Part shown: piece by piece, positions 45,326 to 55,130 of the stretch
How positions within the stretch are numbered: the stretch's first letter is position 1
Layout of the letters: each line of letters starts with the position of its first letter
Origin: Microscillaceae bacterium
GTDB lineage: Bacteria > Bacteroidota > Bacteroidia > Cytophagales > Microscillaceae
Direction: 5' to 3'
Assembly (NCBI GenBank): GCA_011390205.1
Contig: JAABSX010000001.1
Coordinates: forward strand, 1 to 64,000
DNA length: 64,000 nt
Notes under the pieces: generated by a model
What the model saw: the letters and a program-made list of their open reading frames with translations, nothing else
Told to the model about the DNA's origin: nothing
Database searches by the model: none
Position numbers and translations under genes: made by a program

Positions 45326-46534
45326 TTAGGTGCCTTCTGTAAGCTCTTGGATAGTAAGCCAAGCCATCAGCCCACAGCCAAGCTCGAGGGCTGTTTCATC
45401 TATATCAAAGGTGGATGTATGCACGGAAGATGTAATGCCTCGGGCTTCATTTCTAGTGCCTAACCTATAAAAAGAAGCATCTATTTCTTGTGAATAATAC
45501 GCAAAATCTTCTCCTGCCAGCCACAAATCTAGGTCTAAGACATTCTCTTCTCCTAGATAATCTACGGCATAGCCACGAAGCCTTTTGGTAAGTTCGGGAT
45601 TGTTTTTAAGGTGAGGGTAGCCTACTTTGATGTCTATCTCACAGGTAGCCCCCATAGATTCGGCAATACCACAAGCCATTTTTTTGATTCTTTGGTGGGC
45701 ATCTTTGCGCCAGTCTTCATCATAAGTTCTGAAAGTGCCTTCTACATAGACATCATTCGGGATGACATTGGTAGCACCCTGAGCGATTACTTTCCCGAAG
45801 GAAAGCACAGAGGGCATTTTGGGGCTACAATTGCGGCTAATCACTTGCTGCAGAGCCACTAAAATATGTGAAGTAATCAGAATAGGGTCAATGGTATTCT
45901 CAGGCATGGCTCCGTGTCCTCCTTTACCCCTGATGGTCATATAGATTTCATCAGCACTTGCCATATACAAGCCCTCCCTAAAACCCACTTTGCCAGCAGG
46001 GATAAAGGGCATCACGTGTTGCCCCACCATCCCTCTCGGGGCGAGGGTTTTTCCTTGTGCTTTGAGCACACCTTCTTTAATCATGAGTGAAGCACCTCCA
46101 GGGAATTTCTCTTCACCAGGCTGAAATACAAGCTTGACAGTGCCCTCAAATGAATCTCTGACCTGCTGCAAAATATGTGCTGTACCGAGCAAGGATGCTG
46201 TGTGTACATCATGCCCGCAGGCATGCATGATGCCTTCTTTGGTAGATTTATAAGGCACATCATTGGCTTCTTTGATGGGGAGTGCGTCCATGTCTGCACG
46301 CAATGCAAGGGTTTGTTTTTGGGGGTTTTTGCCTTCTATGAGTGCCACCACACCCGTATCTGCCACACCTATCTGTGGCTGTAAGCCCATGCTTGAGAGT
46401 TGCTCCGCCACATAAGCCATCGTATTGTATTCTTGAAAAGAAAGCTCAGGGTTTGCATGCAAATGACGGCGATACTCGATTACTTTTGGGCTGTATGTCT
46501 GGGCAAGCGATTTTATTTTTTCCGATAACTGCAT
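45326..46534 (-). CDS. M20-family amidohydrolase (N-acyl amino acid / hippurate type)
   Basis: A 402-residue metallo-amidohydrolase. Motifs: RRHLHANPELSFQEYNT start, LALRADMDALPIKE with metal Asp, MHACGHDVHTASLLG, and VFQPGEEKFPGGASLM with the Glu pair. The late metal-binding VHTSTFDIDE is also present. Such enzymes cleave N-acetyl or N-acyl groups from amino acids; the precise substrate is unknown. No signal peptide, so cytosolic. Single gene. Confidence 0.92.
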   Translation of the reverse strand: MQLSEKIKSLAQTYSPKVIEYRRHLHANPELSFQEYNTMAYVAEQLSSMGLQPQIGVADTGVVALIEGKNPQKQTLALRADMDALPIKEANDVPYKSTKEGIMHACGHDVHTASLLGTAHILQQVRDSFEGTVKLVFQPGEEKFPGGASLMIKEGVLKAQGKTLAPRGMVGQHVMPFIPAGKVGFREGLYMASADEIYMTIRGKGGHGAMPENTIDPILITSHILVALQQVISRNCSPKMPSVLSFGKVIAQGATNVIPNDVYVEGTFRTYDEDWRKDAHQRIKKMACGIAESMGATCEIDIKVGYPHLKNNPELTKRLRGYAVDYLGEENVLDLDLWLAGEDFAYYSQEIDASFYRLGTRNEARGITSSVHTSTFDIDETALELGCGLMAWLTIQELTEGT

Positions 46535-46667
46535 ATTTATTCGTTTTTTAGATTTTTATGAGCATTATAATTGTGCAAACTTAGCTTTGTGTTTTTTTCT
46601 CTATCAAAAATCTGCACATCCAAAATTAATGAAAATACTTGTCTTTGCATAGATTTTTGTGGATAGT

Positions 46668-47654
46668 TTACGTGTATTTCAGTAAGATGGGAAGCCCTTT
46701 CCAGTAGTTTTGCCAGCGAGTTTCTATCCATTGAATTTCTTTTTCGGGGTATTCGTCTAGCCTAAAGCTACCTTCTCCTTGCAGTGCTTTGAGCCTTTTG
46801 AGGTGTACTGTGCCACTTGTACCTATGATTTGAAAGCGATAGAGGGCTTCATTTTTGGTTTTTGTGGGGTAGTTTAGTTTTTTGATAGCCTCAAAGGCAA
46901 TTTGGGTTTGTTGTTTGAGGATGTTTTCTAGTTCTTCTATTTTTTGGCAAGTAGTCATGAGTGTAGCCATTTTTTCTCGGCGGTCTTTGGCTATGTCCAC
47001 GATGTCATCTAGTATTTGAAACCAAGCCCCGAGCTGATAGACTGCCTCCGCTTCTTGCTCATCAGGGGGAGGTGCCATGAGCAAGCGTGAGAGCAAGAGG
47101 GCATAGCCTCCTTTGTCAAAACTAATCTGCTGAATGACTGATTGAGGCAGATGATGGCCTTCGTATTGCTTTCTGCTGGTATCTTGGTTTTGGTGAAATT
47201 TCCGAAATACCTCTTCAAAATAAGTATCTCGAGGATAAATTCTCCACAATTCTAGCCACAAATCTCTGCAAATAGCCTGCTTGGTATTCTGTGCTCGGAA
47301 GCCTTTCGGGTTTTGGTAAAATGCCCATATCTCATCACTTGCGAGCATTTCTTCATCAAAAAAATCATCATACAAGCAAAGCAATGCAGCATAAGTCGTC
47401 AGCCTTTGTCGCTCTACTTGGCCCAATGCCTGCCCTCTCATCAGTGCAAAGAAATCTGCAAAAAACACGATGAATTGCAAGGGATAATCACGCATTCGGC
47501 GCAGGTCTTTTTTCTGAAATGAAGCATCACAGGGTTGCCAGTTTTGGTATTTCTGAAGAAAATCTTGAGTGAATTGCTGCTGTCGCTTGTATTGCTTTTG
47601 GAGGGTGGTAAAAGTGCGTGTAAGCCGAGCAATATTTGTAAATGGCAAAATCAT
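46668..47654 (-). CDS. Class I isoprenoid synthase-like protein
   Basis: A 328-residue, nearly all-helical protein. Two acidic motifs stand where class I terpene/prenyl synthases bind Mg-diphosphate: YDDFFDEE (95-102, a DDxxD) and QILDDIVDIAKDRREK (213-228). The second has Asp216, Asp217, Asp220 and Asp224 with basic residues after it. The 120-residue spacing and soluble helical character fit that fold. Substrate and product are unknown. No other isoprenoid gene is nearby; ileS lies 163 nt upstream on the same strand. Some Bacteroidota annotations call such proteins class 1 isoprenoid biosynthesis enzymes. Confidence 0.7.
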   Translation of the reverse strand: MILPFTNIARLTRTFTTLQKQYKRQQQFTQDFLQKYQNWQPCDASFQKKDLRRMRDYPLQFIVFFADFFALMRGQALGQVERQRLTTYAALLCLYDDFFDEEMLASDEIWAFYQNPKGFRAQNTKQAICRDLWLELWRIYPRDTYFEEVFRKFHQNQDTSRKQYEGHHLPQSVIQQISFDKGGYALLLSRLLMAPPPDEQEAEAVYQLGAWFQILDDIVDIAKDRREKMATLMTTCQKIEELENILKQQTQIAFEAIKKLNYPTKTKNEALYRFQIIGTSGTVHLKRLKALQGEGSFRLDEYPEKEIQWIETRWQNYWKGLPILLKYT

Positions 47655-47817
47655 AAGATATTGGTCAATTCGTATTTAGACAAATGAGGCTTGCTAGATA
47701 TTCAACAAGGCATCTGTAAATGATGAGGGTGTGCAAGGAAAGACCCAAAAAAGCAGTGCCTCCTTGTTTTATGAATTACACAAACAAGAAAGAACTGCGT
47801 TTATTTTAGTTATTTTT

Positions 47818-50800
47818 CTAGTTTTTCTGCACTTCTACTTCAAGCACAAATGCTTCTATCTCAAAACTTGTGGGCTGAGAGAGTGATTTCACAAAATCTA
47901 GGGCAAGTGATTGTGTCTCTTGCTGGATGTATTCTTTGTGTGCTAGAATGGCATCTCTGACGATTTTTTCTTCAGAAACGACCTGTACCCTGATTTTATC
48001 TTGCACTTCTAAGCCTGAGTCTTTGCGGAGGTTTTGAAGGCGATTGATGAAATCTCTAGCCAAGCCTTCCTGACGCAGGGCTTCATCTATTTCTAAATCT
48101 AGGGCTACGGTGAGTCCATTTTCACTGGCTACAGAGAAACCCTCTACCTGCTCAGATTGAATCAAAATATCTTCCAAAAGAATTTCATATCCTCCTTTTA
48201 CTAGCTTTTGATTGCGTTCTATTTCGGCTATTTCGGCTTTGTCTAAAGTCTGGATAACGGCGACTACCTTCTTGACTTCTTGCTTGTATTTAGCGCCCAA
48301 AGCCTTGAAGTTGGCTTTGACACTTTTGACTACCAGCCCAGAATCATCACCTACTATCTCGAGGTCTTTGGCATTGATTTCTGACAAAATCAAATCTTTG
48401 ACAGCCAGTACCTGTTTTTGGGTAATCTCATCTAAAACAGGGATTAAGATTTTTTTAAGTGGCTGACGCACACGTATTTTGGCTTCTTTGCGAAGGGCAT
48501 GTGCCAGGGAAGACACCCGCTGTGCGATGTCCATACGGGCTTCCAAATCCTTGTCTATTTGCTCAGGGTTTGCCTTCGGGAAAGCTGCCAAATGCACAGA
48601 TTCGTGTGGATTTTTTCCGCTTGCTTGGTTTAAATCTCTAAACAAACGCTCAGAATAAAAAGGTGCAATCGGCGAAATCATAATGGCAAGATTCTCCAAA
48701 CAAGTATAAAGTGTCTGGTAAGCAGAGATTTTATCTTGGGTATAATCACTCTTCCAAAAACGCTTGCGGTTTAATCTGACGTACCAGTTGCTCATATCAT
48801 TGCTGGTAAAATCTTGAATCAAGCGAGCGGCTTTGGTTGGTTCATAATCTTCGTAAGCTTCTTCTACGGCTTGCATGAGGCTATTGAGTTTGGAGATAAT
48901 CCAGCGGTCGCTTTCGGGGCGGTCTGCCATCAAGATTTCTTCTTGCTCAAAATGGAAGCCGTCCAGATTGGTGTAGAGTGCAAAGAAAGAATACGTATTT
49001 CTGAGTGTTCCAAAGAATTTACGCTGTACTTCTTCTATTTTATCAGATTTTTGGGGTTTTCCTTCTTCTTGTTCTTCGGGCGTAGTCCAGCTAAAGCGGA
49101 GGTTATCCCAAGGATTGGCATTGGAAATCATATACCAACGTGTGGCATCTGCTCCATATTTATTCATCACAAAGAAAGGATCAACGGCATTGCCCAAGCG
49201 TTTAGACATTTTGCGTCCTTCGGCATCTAGCACCAGCCCTGTAGAAACTACATTGCGAAAAGCCACTGAATCAAACAACATCCCTGCAATAGCGTGCAAG
49301 GTGAAGAACCAGCCACGTGTTTGGTCCACGCCTTCTGAAATAAAATCAGCGGGGAAAGCTTTCTCAAAATTTTCTTGCTTCTCAAAGGGGTAGTGCCATT
49401 GTGCATAAGGCATTGCCCCTGAATCAAACCATACATCTATCAAATCAGCCTCACGCTTCATAGGCTTGCCACTGGGCGAGAGCAAAATAATATCATCTAC
49501 ATAAGGTCTGTGCAAATCAAATACATTGGGAGAAAAAAACGCATCTATGACCTTGGAGTCTATGATTTTGCCATCTTTGTCTTTTTTGACTTCGCTGACT
49601 ACCTCGTGAGCCCCGATGGGGTTCTCCTTCATCAAACCTGCTTCTTTTGACTTCTCTATCTGCTCATAAAGCTCATAGACAGAGCCGATGCAAATTTCTT
49701 CTGTGCCGTCTTCTGTACGCCAGATAGGGAGTGGAATCCCCCAATAACGCTGGCGAGAAAGATTCCAATCTACCAGATTTTCGAGCCAGTTTCCAAAACG
49801 CCCCTCGCCTGTGGCGGCAGGTTTCCAGTTGATTTCTTTGTTGAGGGCTACGAGTCTATCTTTCATAGCCGTCGTTTTCACAAACCAAGAATCAATGGGA
49901 TAATACAAGATAGGCTTGTCAGTACGCCAGCAATGAGGGTAGGAGTGAAGGTATTTTTCTACTTTGAATGCTTTGTTGTCTTCTTTGAGCTTGATGGCGA
50001 TGAGCACATCTGTAGATTTGTAATCAGGGTCTGCCAATACAGTATCTTCTTCGTATTCAGCTTTGACATATTTACCTGCAAAATCAGTAACTTCTTTCAC
50101 AAAGCGTCCTTGTTTATCTACCAGTGGTGCTTCGTGTCCGTTTTCATCCAAGACCATCACCGAAGGCACGCCATTTTGCTGGGTTACTCGGAAGTCATCC
50201 GCACCAAATACGGAAGCCGTGTGGACAATGCCCGTACCGTCTTCTGTGGTTACAAAATCACCAGGAATGACTCTGAAAGCATTTTTTTCTAGGTTTTCAT
50301 TCGTAACATAAGACATGAGCTGCTCATAGCGAATTTCTACCAGTTCTTTTCCTAAAAATTCTTTGGCAATGCAATAGGGTATGAGTTTAGCCCCTGGCTC
50401 ATAATCTTCCATTTTAAGCTCTTGAGCTTTGGGAGAGAAGTGTGCCGAGACCAAATCTTTTGCCAATACCACTGAGACAGGTTTGAAAGTATAAGGGTTA
50501 AAAGTCTGGACTTTTACATAAGTGATTTTTTCACCGATGGCGAGGGCACAGTTAGAAGGCAAAGTCCAAGGCGTGGTAGTCCAAGCCAAGATACGTACAT
50601 CTTCGTCTTCACTTTCAAATAAAAAGGCTGATTTTTCGGATTTTTTTACTTTAAACTGTGCAGTGATAGAAGTATCAGACACATCACGGTAAGTGCCAGG
50701 CTGGTTGAGTTCGTGCGAGCTAAGCCCTGTGCCTGCCTTGGGTGAGTAAGGTTGTACGGTGTAGCCCTTATAAAGCAAGCCTTTGTCATAGAGTTTTTTG

Positions 50801-51336
50801 AGTAAATTCCAGACAGACTCTATGTAGTCATTGTGATAGGTAACATACGGATGCTGCATATCTACCCAATAGCCCATTTGTTCGGTGAGCTTTGTCCAAG
50901 TATCGGTATAGCGCATCACCGTTTCACGGCATTTTTGGTTGTATTCTTCTATGCTGATTTTGACTCCGATGTCATCTTTGGTGATGCCCAGTTCTTTTTC
51001 TACACTCAGCTCAATGGGCAAGCCGTGTGTATCCCAGCCCGCTTTGCGTTTGACTTGGTAGCCTTTGAGGGTTTTGTATCTGCAAAAAATATCCTTAATC
51101 GTACGAGCCATCACGTGGTGAATGCCGGGCAAGCCATTGGCAGAAGGAGGGCCTTCATAAAAAGTAAATGACTGGTTGCCTTCACGGAGGTTGATAGATT
51201 TTTCAAAAACCTTGGCTTTCCCCCAGAAATCAAGGATTTCTTTTTCTTGCTCTGGGATATTGCTATCTTTATATTCTGGATATTTTTTCACGATGTATGC
51301 AGTATTTTTTGACTTATCAAATGAATAAGAGTGCAA
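47818..51336 (-). CDS. ileS: Isoleucyl-tRNA synthetase
   Basis: Charges tRNA-Ile. 1172 residues. The class I HIGH-like motif is in FYEGPPSANGLPGIHHVMAR, KMSKS is KMSKR (GRKMSKRLGNAVDPF), and the editing CP1 domain lies between (SSHELNQPGTYRDVSDTSIT). A C-terminal anticodon-binding region and a ~230-residue extension from ~930 follow, typical of the longer (ileS2/eukaryote-like) form. The ATG at 51336 is used. A GTG at 51291 (VKKYPEYKDSN) aligns better with relatives that begin near this sequence and may be the true start. The longer form is the type associated with mupirocin resistance, an inference only. Confidence 0.96.
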   Translation of the reverse strand: MHSYSFDKSKNTAYIVKKYPEYKDSNIPEQEKEILDFWGKAKVFEKSINLREGNQSFTFYEGPPSANGLPGIHHVMARTIKDIFCRYKTLKGYQVKRKAGWDTHGLPIELSVEKELGITKDDIGVKISIEEYNQKCRETVMRYTDTWTKLTEQMGYWVDMQHPYVTYHNDYIESVWNLLKKLYDKGLLYKGYTVQPYSPKAGTGLSSHELNQPGTYRDVSDTSITAQFKVKKSEKSAFLFESEDEDVRILAWTTTPWTLPSNCALAIGEKITYVKVQTFNPYTFKPVSVVLAKDLVSAHFSPKAQELKMEDYEPGAKLIPYCIAKEFLGKELVEIRYEQLMSYVTNENLEKNAFRVIPGDFVTTEDGTGIVHTASVFGADDFRVTQQNGVPSVMVLDENGHEAPLVDKQGRFVKEVTDFAGKYVKAEYEEDTVLADPDYKSTDVLIAIKLKEDNKAFKVEKYLHSYPHCWRTDKPILYYPIDSWFVKTTAMKDRLVALNKEINWKPAATGEGRFGNWLENLVDWNLSRQRYWGIPLPIWRTEDGTEEICIGSVYELYEQIEKSKEAGLMKENPIGAHEVVSEVKKDKDGKIIDSKVIDAFFSPNVFDLHRPYVDDIILLSPSGKPMKREADLIDVWFDSGAMPYAQWHYPFEKQENFEKAFPADFISEGVDQTRGWFFTLHAIAGMLFDSVAFRNVVSTGLVLDAEGRKMSKRLGNAVDPFFVMNKYGADATRWYMISNANPWDNLRFSWTTPEEQEEGKPQKSDKIEEVQRKFFGTLRNTYSFFALYTNLDGFHFEQEEILMADRPESDRWIISKLNSLMQAVEEAYEDYEPTKAARLIQDFTSNDMSNWYVRLNRKRFWKSDYTQDKISAYQTLYTCLENLAIMISPIAPFYSERLFRDLNQASGKNPHESVHLAAFPKANPEQIDKDLEARMDIAQRVSSLAHALRKEAKIRVRQPLKKILIPVLDEITQKQVLAVKDLILSEINAKDLEIVGDDSGLVVKSVKANFKALGAKYKQEVKKVVAVIQTLDKAEIAEIERNQKLVKGGYEILLEDILIQSEQVEGFSVASENGLTVALDLEIDEALRQEGLARDFINRLQNLRKDSGLEVQDKIRVQVVSEEKIVRDAILAHKEYIQQETQSLALDFVKSLSQPTSFEIEAFVLEVEVQKN

Positions 51337-51639
51337 AGTTAAGTATTTTTTGAAAAACTGCTGTGAATGAAGCCTTAGTTTTCTGGATTTATTGTATTCT
51401 TTGTAGTCTGATAGGAGGTGTTTTTATGGGCATTCTCGGGGTGTTTTGTGGGCTTCAGACGGGGCAAGCCTCATTTTTGTAAAAGGATGTTTGGGTAGGA
51501 TAGGATAGTTGGTTTACATAGCTATTTTGGTGTATGGCAATGTGGTTTGGGACATTCAAATTTTCTGGCTAAGGATGCAGCCACTTCGAGCGACCATATT
51601 CTTTTAACTTCATGTACCGACAAAAACCCATTGGATAGT
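51337..51639. other. Spacer between ileS and DUF268 gene
   Basis: 303 bp, G/T-rich on the plus strand, with no coding frame, terminator or tRNA-like fold that I can support. A T-box leader would be plausible upstream of ileS in Firmicutes, but no T-box bulge or specifier loop is visible. Confidence 0.45.
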
Positions 51640-52434
51640 TTACTTTTTTATCAAAGTAAATATTCCGCAGCCAAAATGACAGCCGAAGTTAGATTTGATG
51701 TGCTCTTCCGTTAATTCAACACACTCAAAAAAATCTCCCTCATCATTTACATAGGAAAATGAATGAATATCAAAATTTTGAGACAAAATCTCTATTAAAT
51801 ACGCTACCGAGAATACTCTATGGGCATTAAATTCAATCCTTTGAGGGCCTATTGGCACAGAAAAATAAAAATGGCCTTGACTTTTTAGAATTAATGCAAT
51901 GTTATTGATGGCTTTCAAATATCCATAATAATCAATCGGGTCTCCATATCTACCAAGACCAAAATGCTCTAACACGTGCAAGGACGAGATAGAGTCACAG
52001 TACCCAATCAGGTCAGGTGGAAGTTTCATCAAATCTGCTTGCCTAAAGACAATATTGGTTACTTTGTTTTTAATGTCTCTAATATCAATCAATTCTATTT
52101 CTCTAAAAGATGCCACATGTGCCACAAAGCCATCGGTTCTTGAGCCAATGTCTAAATGTTTTACAGGCTTCGCCAAGTGAATTAACCTTGCTACATACAG
52201 GTCTTGGTGGAAGTAAGGCCCTTTCATGGTTCCTCCCTGATCATTTTTATCTGTCAAAATAGGATAGATAGAAATAGTATCAAATGTATTGTCTGAGCCT
52301 TTTTGCTTTTTCAGGGCTTTCAAGTCGGCATAAAACCATCTCATATTCCTGCTTTTGATGGCTTTTAGGAAGATTTTTGCGTCAAAGCCGTGGCGCAGCA
52401 ACATCCTGTAAATTCTGATAAGAGTTGGTTTCAT
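51640..52434 (-). CDS. DUF268 protein with methyltransferase-like core
   Basis: A 264-residue protein. The DUF268 signature is clear: HLDIGSRTDGFVAHVASF (~95-112), SISSLHVLEHFGLGRYGDPI, and FYFSVPIGPQRIEFNAHRVF. The first of these resembles an AdoMet-binding GxGxxx loop, so a Rossmann methyltransferase fold is likely. The family also occurs in glycan clusters. Neighbours are ileS and a DUF4132 gene, which do not point to a pathway. 126 nt separate it from the DUF4132 gene on the same strand. Confidence 0.85.
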   Translation of the reverse strand: MKPTLIRIYRMLLRHGFDAKIFLKAIKSRNMRWFYADLKALKKQKGSDNTFDTISIYPILTDKNDQGGTMKGPYFHQDLYVARLIHLAKPVKHLDIGSRTDGFVAHVASFREIELIDIRDIKNKVTNIVFRQADLMKLPPDLIGYCDSISSLHVLEHFGLGRYGDPIDYYGYLKAINNIALILKSQGHFYFSVPIGPQRIEFNAHRVFSVAYLIEILSQNFDIHSFSYVNDEGDFFECVELTEEHIKSNFGCHFGCGIFTLIKK

Positions 52435-52561
52435 GTTTTGTCAGTGTATCATTTTAATTCGCTGCAAAAATAAAGGATTTCATTTAAAACGAGACAAAAA
52501 AAGGAAGTGTAAGTTTTATCTACATACTTCGTATAGGCAGCAAACACAGAAACACACAAGC

Positions 52562-55069
52562 CTATCTTAACTGACTAATAATCGTACTGTCGGTAATTTT
52601 GCTGTCTTCTGCCAATAAAAACGCCTTGCTGATAATGATAGAAAGTACATTGTCTCCCTCAAAAGGTAAGAAAACTTTGCTTCCGACATCATCTGCTTTT
52701 CTATCAGGCACGATGCAAAGATACTGGTCATTAGGCTCCATGAGGATATTACCGCTGCCGATGTGTATTTTGTAAGTGCGGATACTTCCCTTCACGACTA
52801 CAAATTTATCTGTGATTTCGCATTGCTTGGCTATTTTGAGGCGGGGGATGATTCGCTCAAGCACCTGCTTGCGTGTTTTGGCTACTTCGGTAAGATTTCC
52901 GAATGAATAAGACTCCCAGTAATTTCTAAACTGCTGTAGCCCACCATCACGCCAGTTGGGGTCATTGCCTACACTTGCGACACCCACAAATAAGTCCACA
53001 TCTCGCATTGCCTCCGAAAAAATCAACGGTGGCACATCAGCCATTAAGATTTGCTGCTCATTCTGGTAAAAACGCACTTGGTCTGTGCTTACATAATTAT
53101 AAATGCCTGAGTCTGTCCATTCTCCATCGGCAAAGACTTCTTGCACCCAAAACTCAGCTTTGTAATCATCAGGCAGTTGGATGCTTGCCGTCTCTGAGTC
53201 GTAGCCCTTGTCATACGCACCGAGCAGGCTGTATTTCCAGCCCCTAATCTTGGCAAGTGCATTGAACTGATGTTGTTTTAAGACGTGAGCAGCCATTCGG
53301 TTGCTGTAGTTGATGGTGTTTATTTCAGCATCTGTGAGGAGGTAAATCTCACGGTAGGCTTGCTTCATGGGCTGTTGAATCTCATATTTGGCTAAGAAAT
53401 TTCGCCAAGCCAATATTTCATCGGCAGTTTTATGGATAGGATGCCAGAAACTTACTTTGGTATCTTTCGAGATTTCTCCTAGAGGTTTTTCGTCAATGTC
53501 TATCCATTGCCCATTCAGGTAAAACGCATCTTGTTTCTGTTCTGCTATTTCAAAAGTCCAGATGAGTTTTTTGGTCAAAAAAGACATCAAGCCGTGTGCA
53601 AAGTAATAATCTTGGAAAGCTTGCCAAGACCAAGTTCTGCCTTCTACCAGTGAGCGGTCTAGCCTATCACGCTGTGCAGTGAGTGTTTTTTGGATTTGGG
53701 TATTGTCGTTTTTGAGTTCTTTGTAGGTGTCTTTGTATTCCTCTTGCTTTGCTACAGAAGGCGCCGATTTTAGGGGGCTACCGTCGGGTTTGTACCATTG
53801 CAGTCTGGTCTTACCGATGCCCTCTATGCTCAGGATTGCTTTGTATTCACCAAAGGATTCTTCTAGTTTTCCATCTTCCAGCCCGAAGCTAGGGGTTGCC
53901 ATATCTTCTATTTCAGAAGGCGTTACACCAAGGTTTTGTGCCGTTTCACGGATGTATTTTTCTATCAAGGCTTGAGTGCTTGATTGTCTGATGCGTAGCT
54001 TTAGCCTAGAAAGATAGCTTACACCTTCCAAACCAGACTGAGCAAGCACATACAGACAGGCATTGCCAGCACCCATGGCGAGAGGACCCTTGCCAGGGAT
54101 TTTTTTGTAGCATTTCTCGGCATAGTCTGCCAAGAGTTGTAAGATTTCGGCATCTGTATATTGCTCTGTACTCCATATCAGCCCCTTCACAAAAATCAAA
54201 TTGCTTTCTCTGAGGTAGGTATGGGTGGTATGGGTATATTCATAATTATGTCCATTGCTTCTGTAGGTATTGGTATGTGTTTCTATGATTACAGAAATCT
54301 TTTTGAGGAGTGACAGCCAGTTTTTAATAGTTTTGAGAAAAGATTTTTCATCAATTTTAGCAACATTTTCGGCTACAGATTTTTGAAATTTGGCAGTGGG
54401 TTTGCCTTGAGTAGCTTTTTTGAAAAGAGTGAATAGCTCGTAGTACGCAATTTTGGGCGTATCTTCTAGGACGGCTATTTCTTCATTGATGGCTTTGCCG
54501 AGTTCGTCTTCGTCATCAAGCAATACGGGGGCTATTTCTCCGATGCTTTTGCCCTGAGCTTGGGCGATGATTTCTTTGATTTTAAGAATACTTTTTTCAC
54601 TTTCTCTGTATGAAAAAGAATAGCCTTGTAATTTTTCTAAAAATGCAGTTTGTTCTTCAGTCAGTCCGTTTGCTTTGACAGCGTTCTCGAGCTGTTTGAG
54701 GGCAAGCCCTGCTGGAAACCAGTAGGGTAGATTTTGGGTGGTGGTGATATTCTTAAAAATCAATATTACTTCATCTACTGAAAAATCCAGTTTGCTTCTC
54801 AGCAGCATCGAGATTAACTGTGTGCAGACTTGGTATTCTGGGTCGTTCCAAGCATTTTGTTTTTTATTTACTTTAAGAACTGCCAGACTCAATATCTCCT
54901 TCTTAAACGCTGTATCTTTTTTCTTTAAGATTTTATAAGAGTCTAAGCCTCCCAATTTAAGGTTATGATAATACGTAGTATTTTTGGTAGCCTCTATTTT
55001 AATATCGTCTAGTAATTCTTTTACTTCTTTGGACGTATCTTCTTGGTTGAAGATGTTAGGTGTTTTCAT
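52562..55069 (-). CDS. DUF4132 domain protein
   Basis: An 835-residue cytosolic protein without signal or membrane segment. The C-terminal DUF4132 region (~550-760) shows RMAAHVLKQHQFNALAKIRG, WKYSLLGAYDKGYDS and a following acidic YKAEFWVQEVFADGEW segment. The last ~80 residues hold a conserved PRLKIAKQCEITDKFVVVKG and YKIHIGSGNILMEPNDQYL. The N-terminal ~400 residues are alpha-helical repeats. Proteins with this domain are related to E. coli MolR/YehI; function is unknown. It lies upstream of DUF268 and downstream of the sensor gene with a 61-nt gap, so co-transcription is possible. Confidence 0.82.
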   Translation of the reverse strand: MKTPNIFNQEDTSKEVKELLDDIKIEATKNTTYYHNLKLGGLDSYKILKKKDTAFKKEILSLAVLKVNKKQNAWNDPEYQVCTQLISMLLRSKLDFSVDEVILIFKNITTTQNLPYWFPAGLALKQLENAVKANGLTEEQTAFLEKLQGYSFSYRESEKSILKIKEIIAQAQGKSIGEIAPVLLDDEDELGKAINEEIAVLEDTPKIAYYELFTLFKKATQGKPTAKFQKSVAENVAKIDEKSFLKTIKNWLSLLKKISVIIETHTNTYRSNGHNYEYTHTTHTYLRESNLIFVKGLIWSTEQYTDAEILQLLADYAEKCYKKIPGKGPLAMGAGNACLYVLAQSGLEGVSYLSRLKLRIRQSSTQALIEKYIRETAQNLGVTPSEIEDMATPSFGLEDGKLEESFGEYKAILSIEGIGKTRLQWYKPDGSPLKSAPSVAKQEEYKDTYKELKNDNTQIQKTLTAQRDRLDRSLVEGRTWSWQAFQDYYFAHGLMSFLTKKLIWTFEIAEQKQDAFYLNGQWIDIDEKPLGEISKDTKVSFWHPIHKTADEILAWRNFLAKYEIQQPMKQAYREIYLLTDAEINTINYSNRMAAHVLKQHQFNALAKIRGWKYSLLGAYDKGYDSETASIQLPDDYKAEFWVQEVFADGEWTDSGIYNYVSTDQVRFYQNEQQILMADVPPLIFSEAMRDVDLFVGVASVGNDPNWRDGGLQQFRNYWESYSFGNLTEVAKTRKQVLERIIPRLKIAKQCEITDKFVVVKGSIRTYKIHIGSGNILMEPNDQYLCIVPDRKADDVGSKVFLPFEGDNVLSIIISKAFLLAEDSKITDSTIISQLR

Positions 55070-55130
55070 ACAGCATAAAAATAGTTAGGGTATTGGTGTA
55101 TTTTTTAGTAAATCCTCTGCTTTACTTTGT

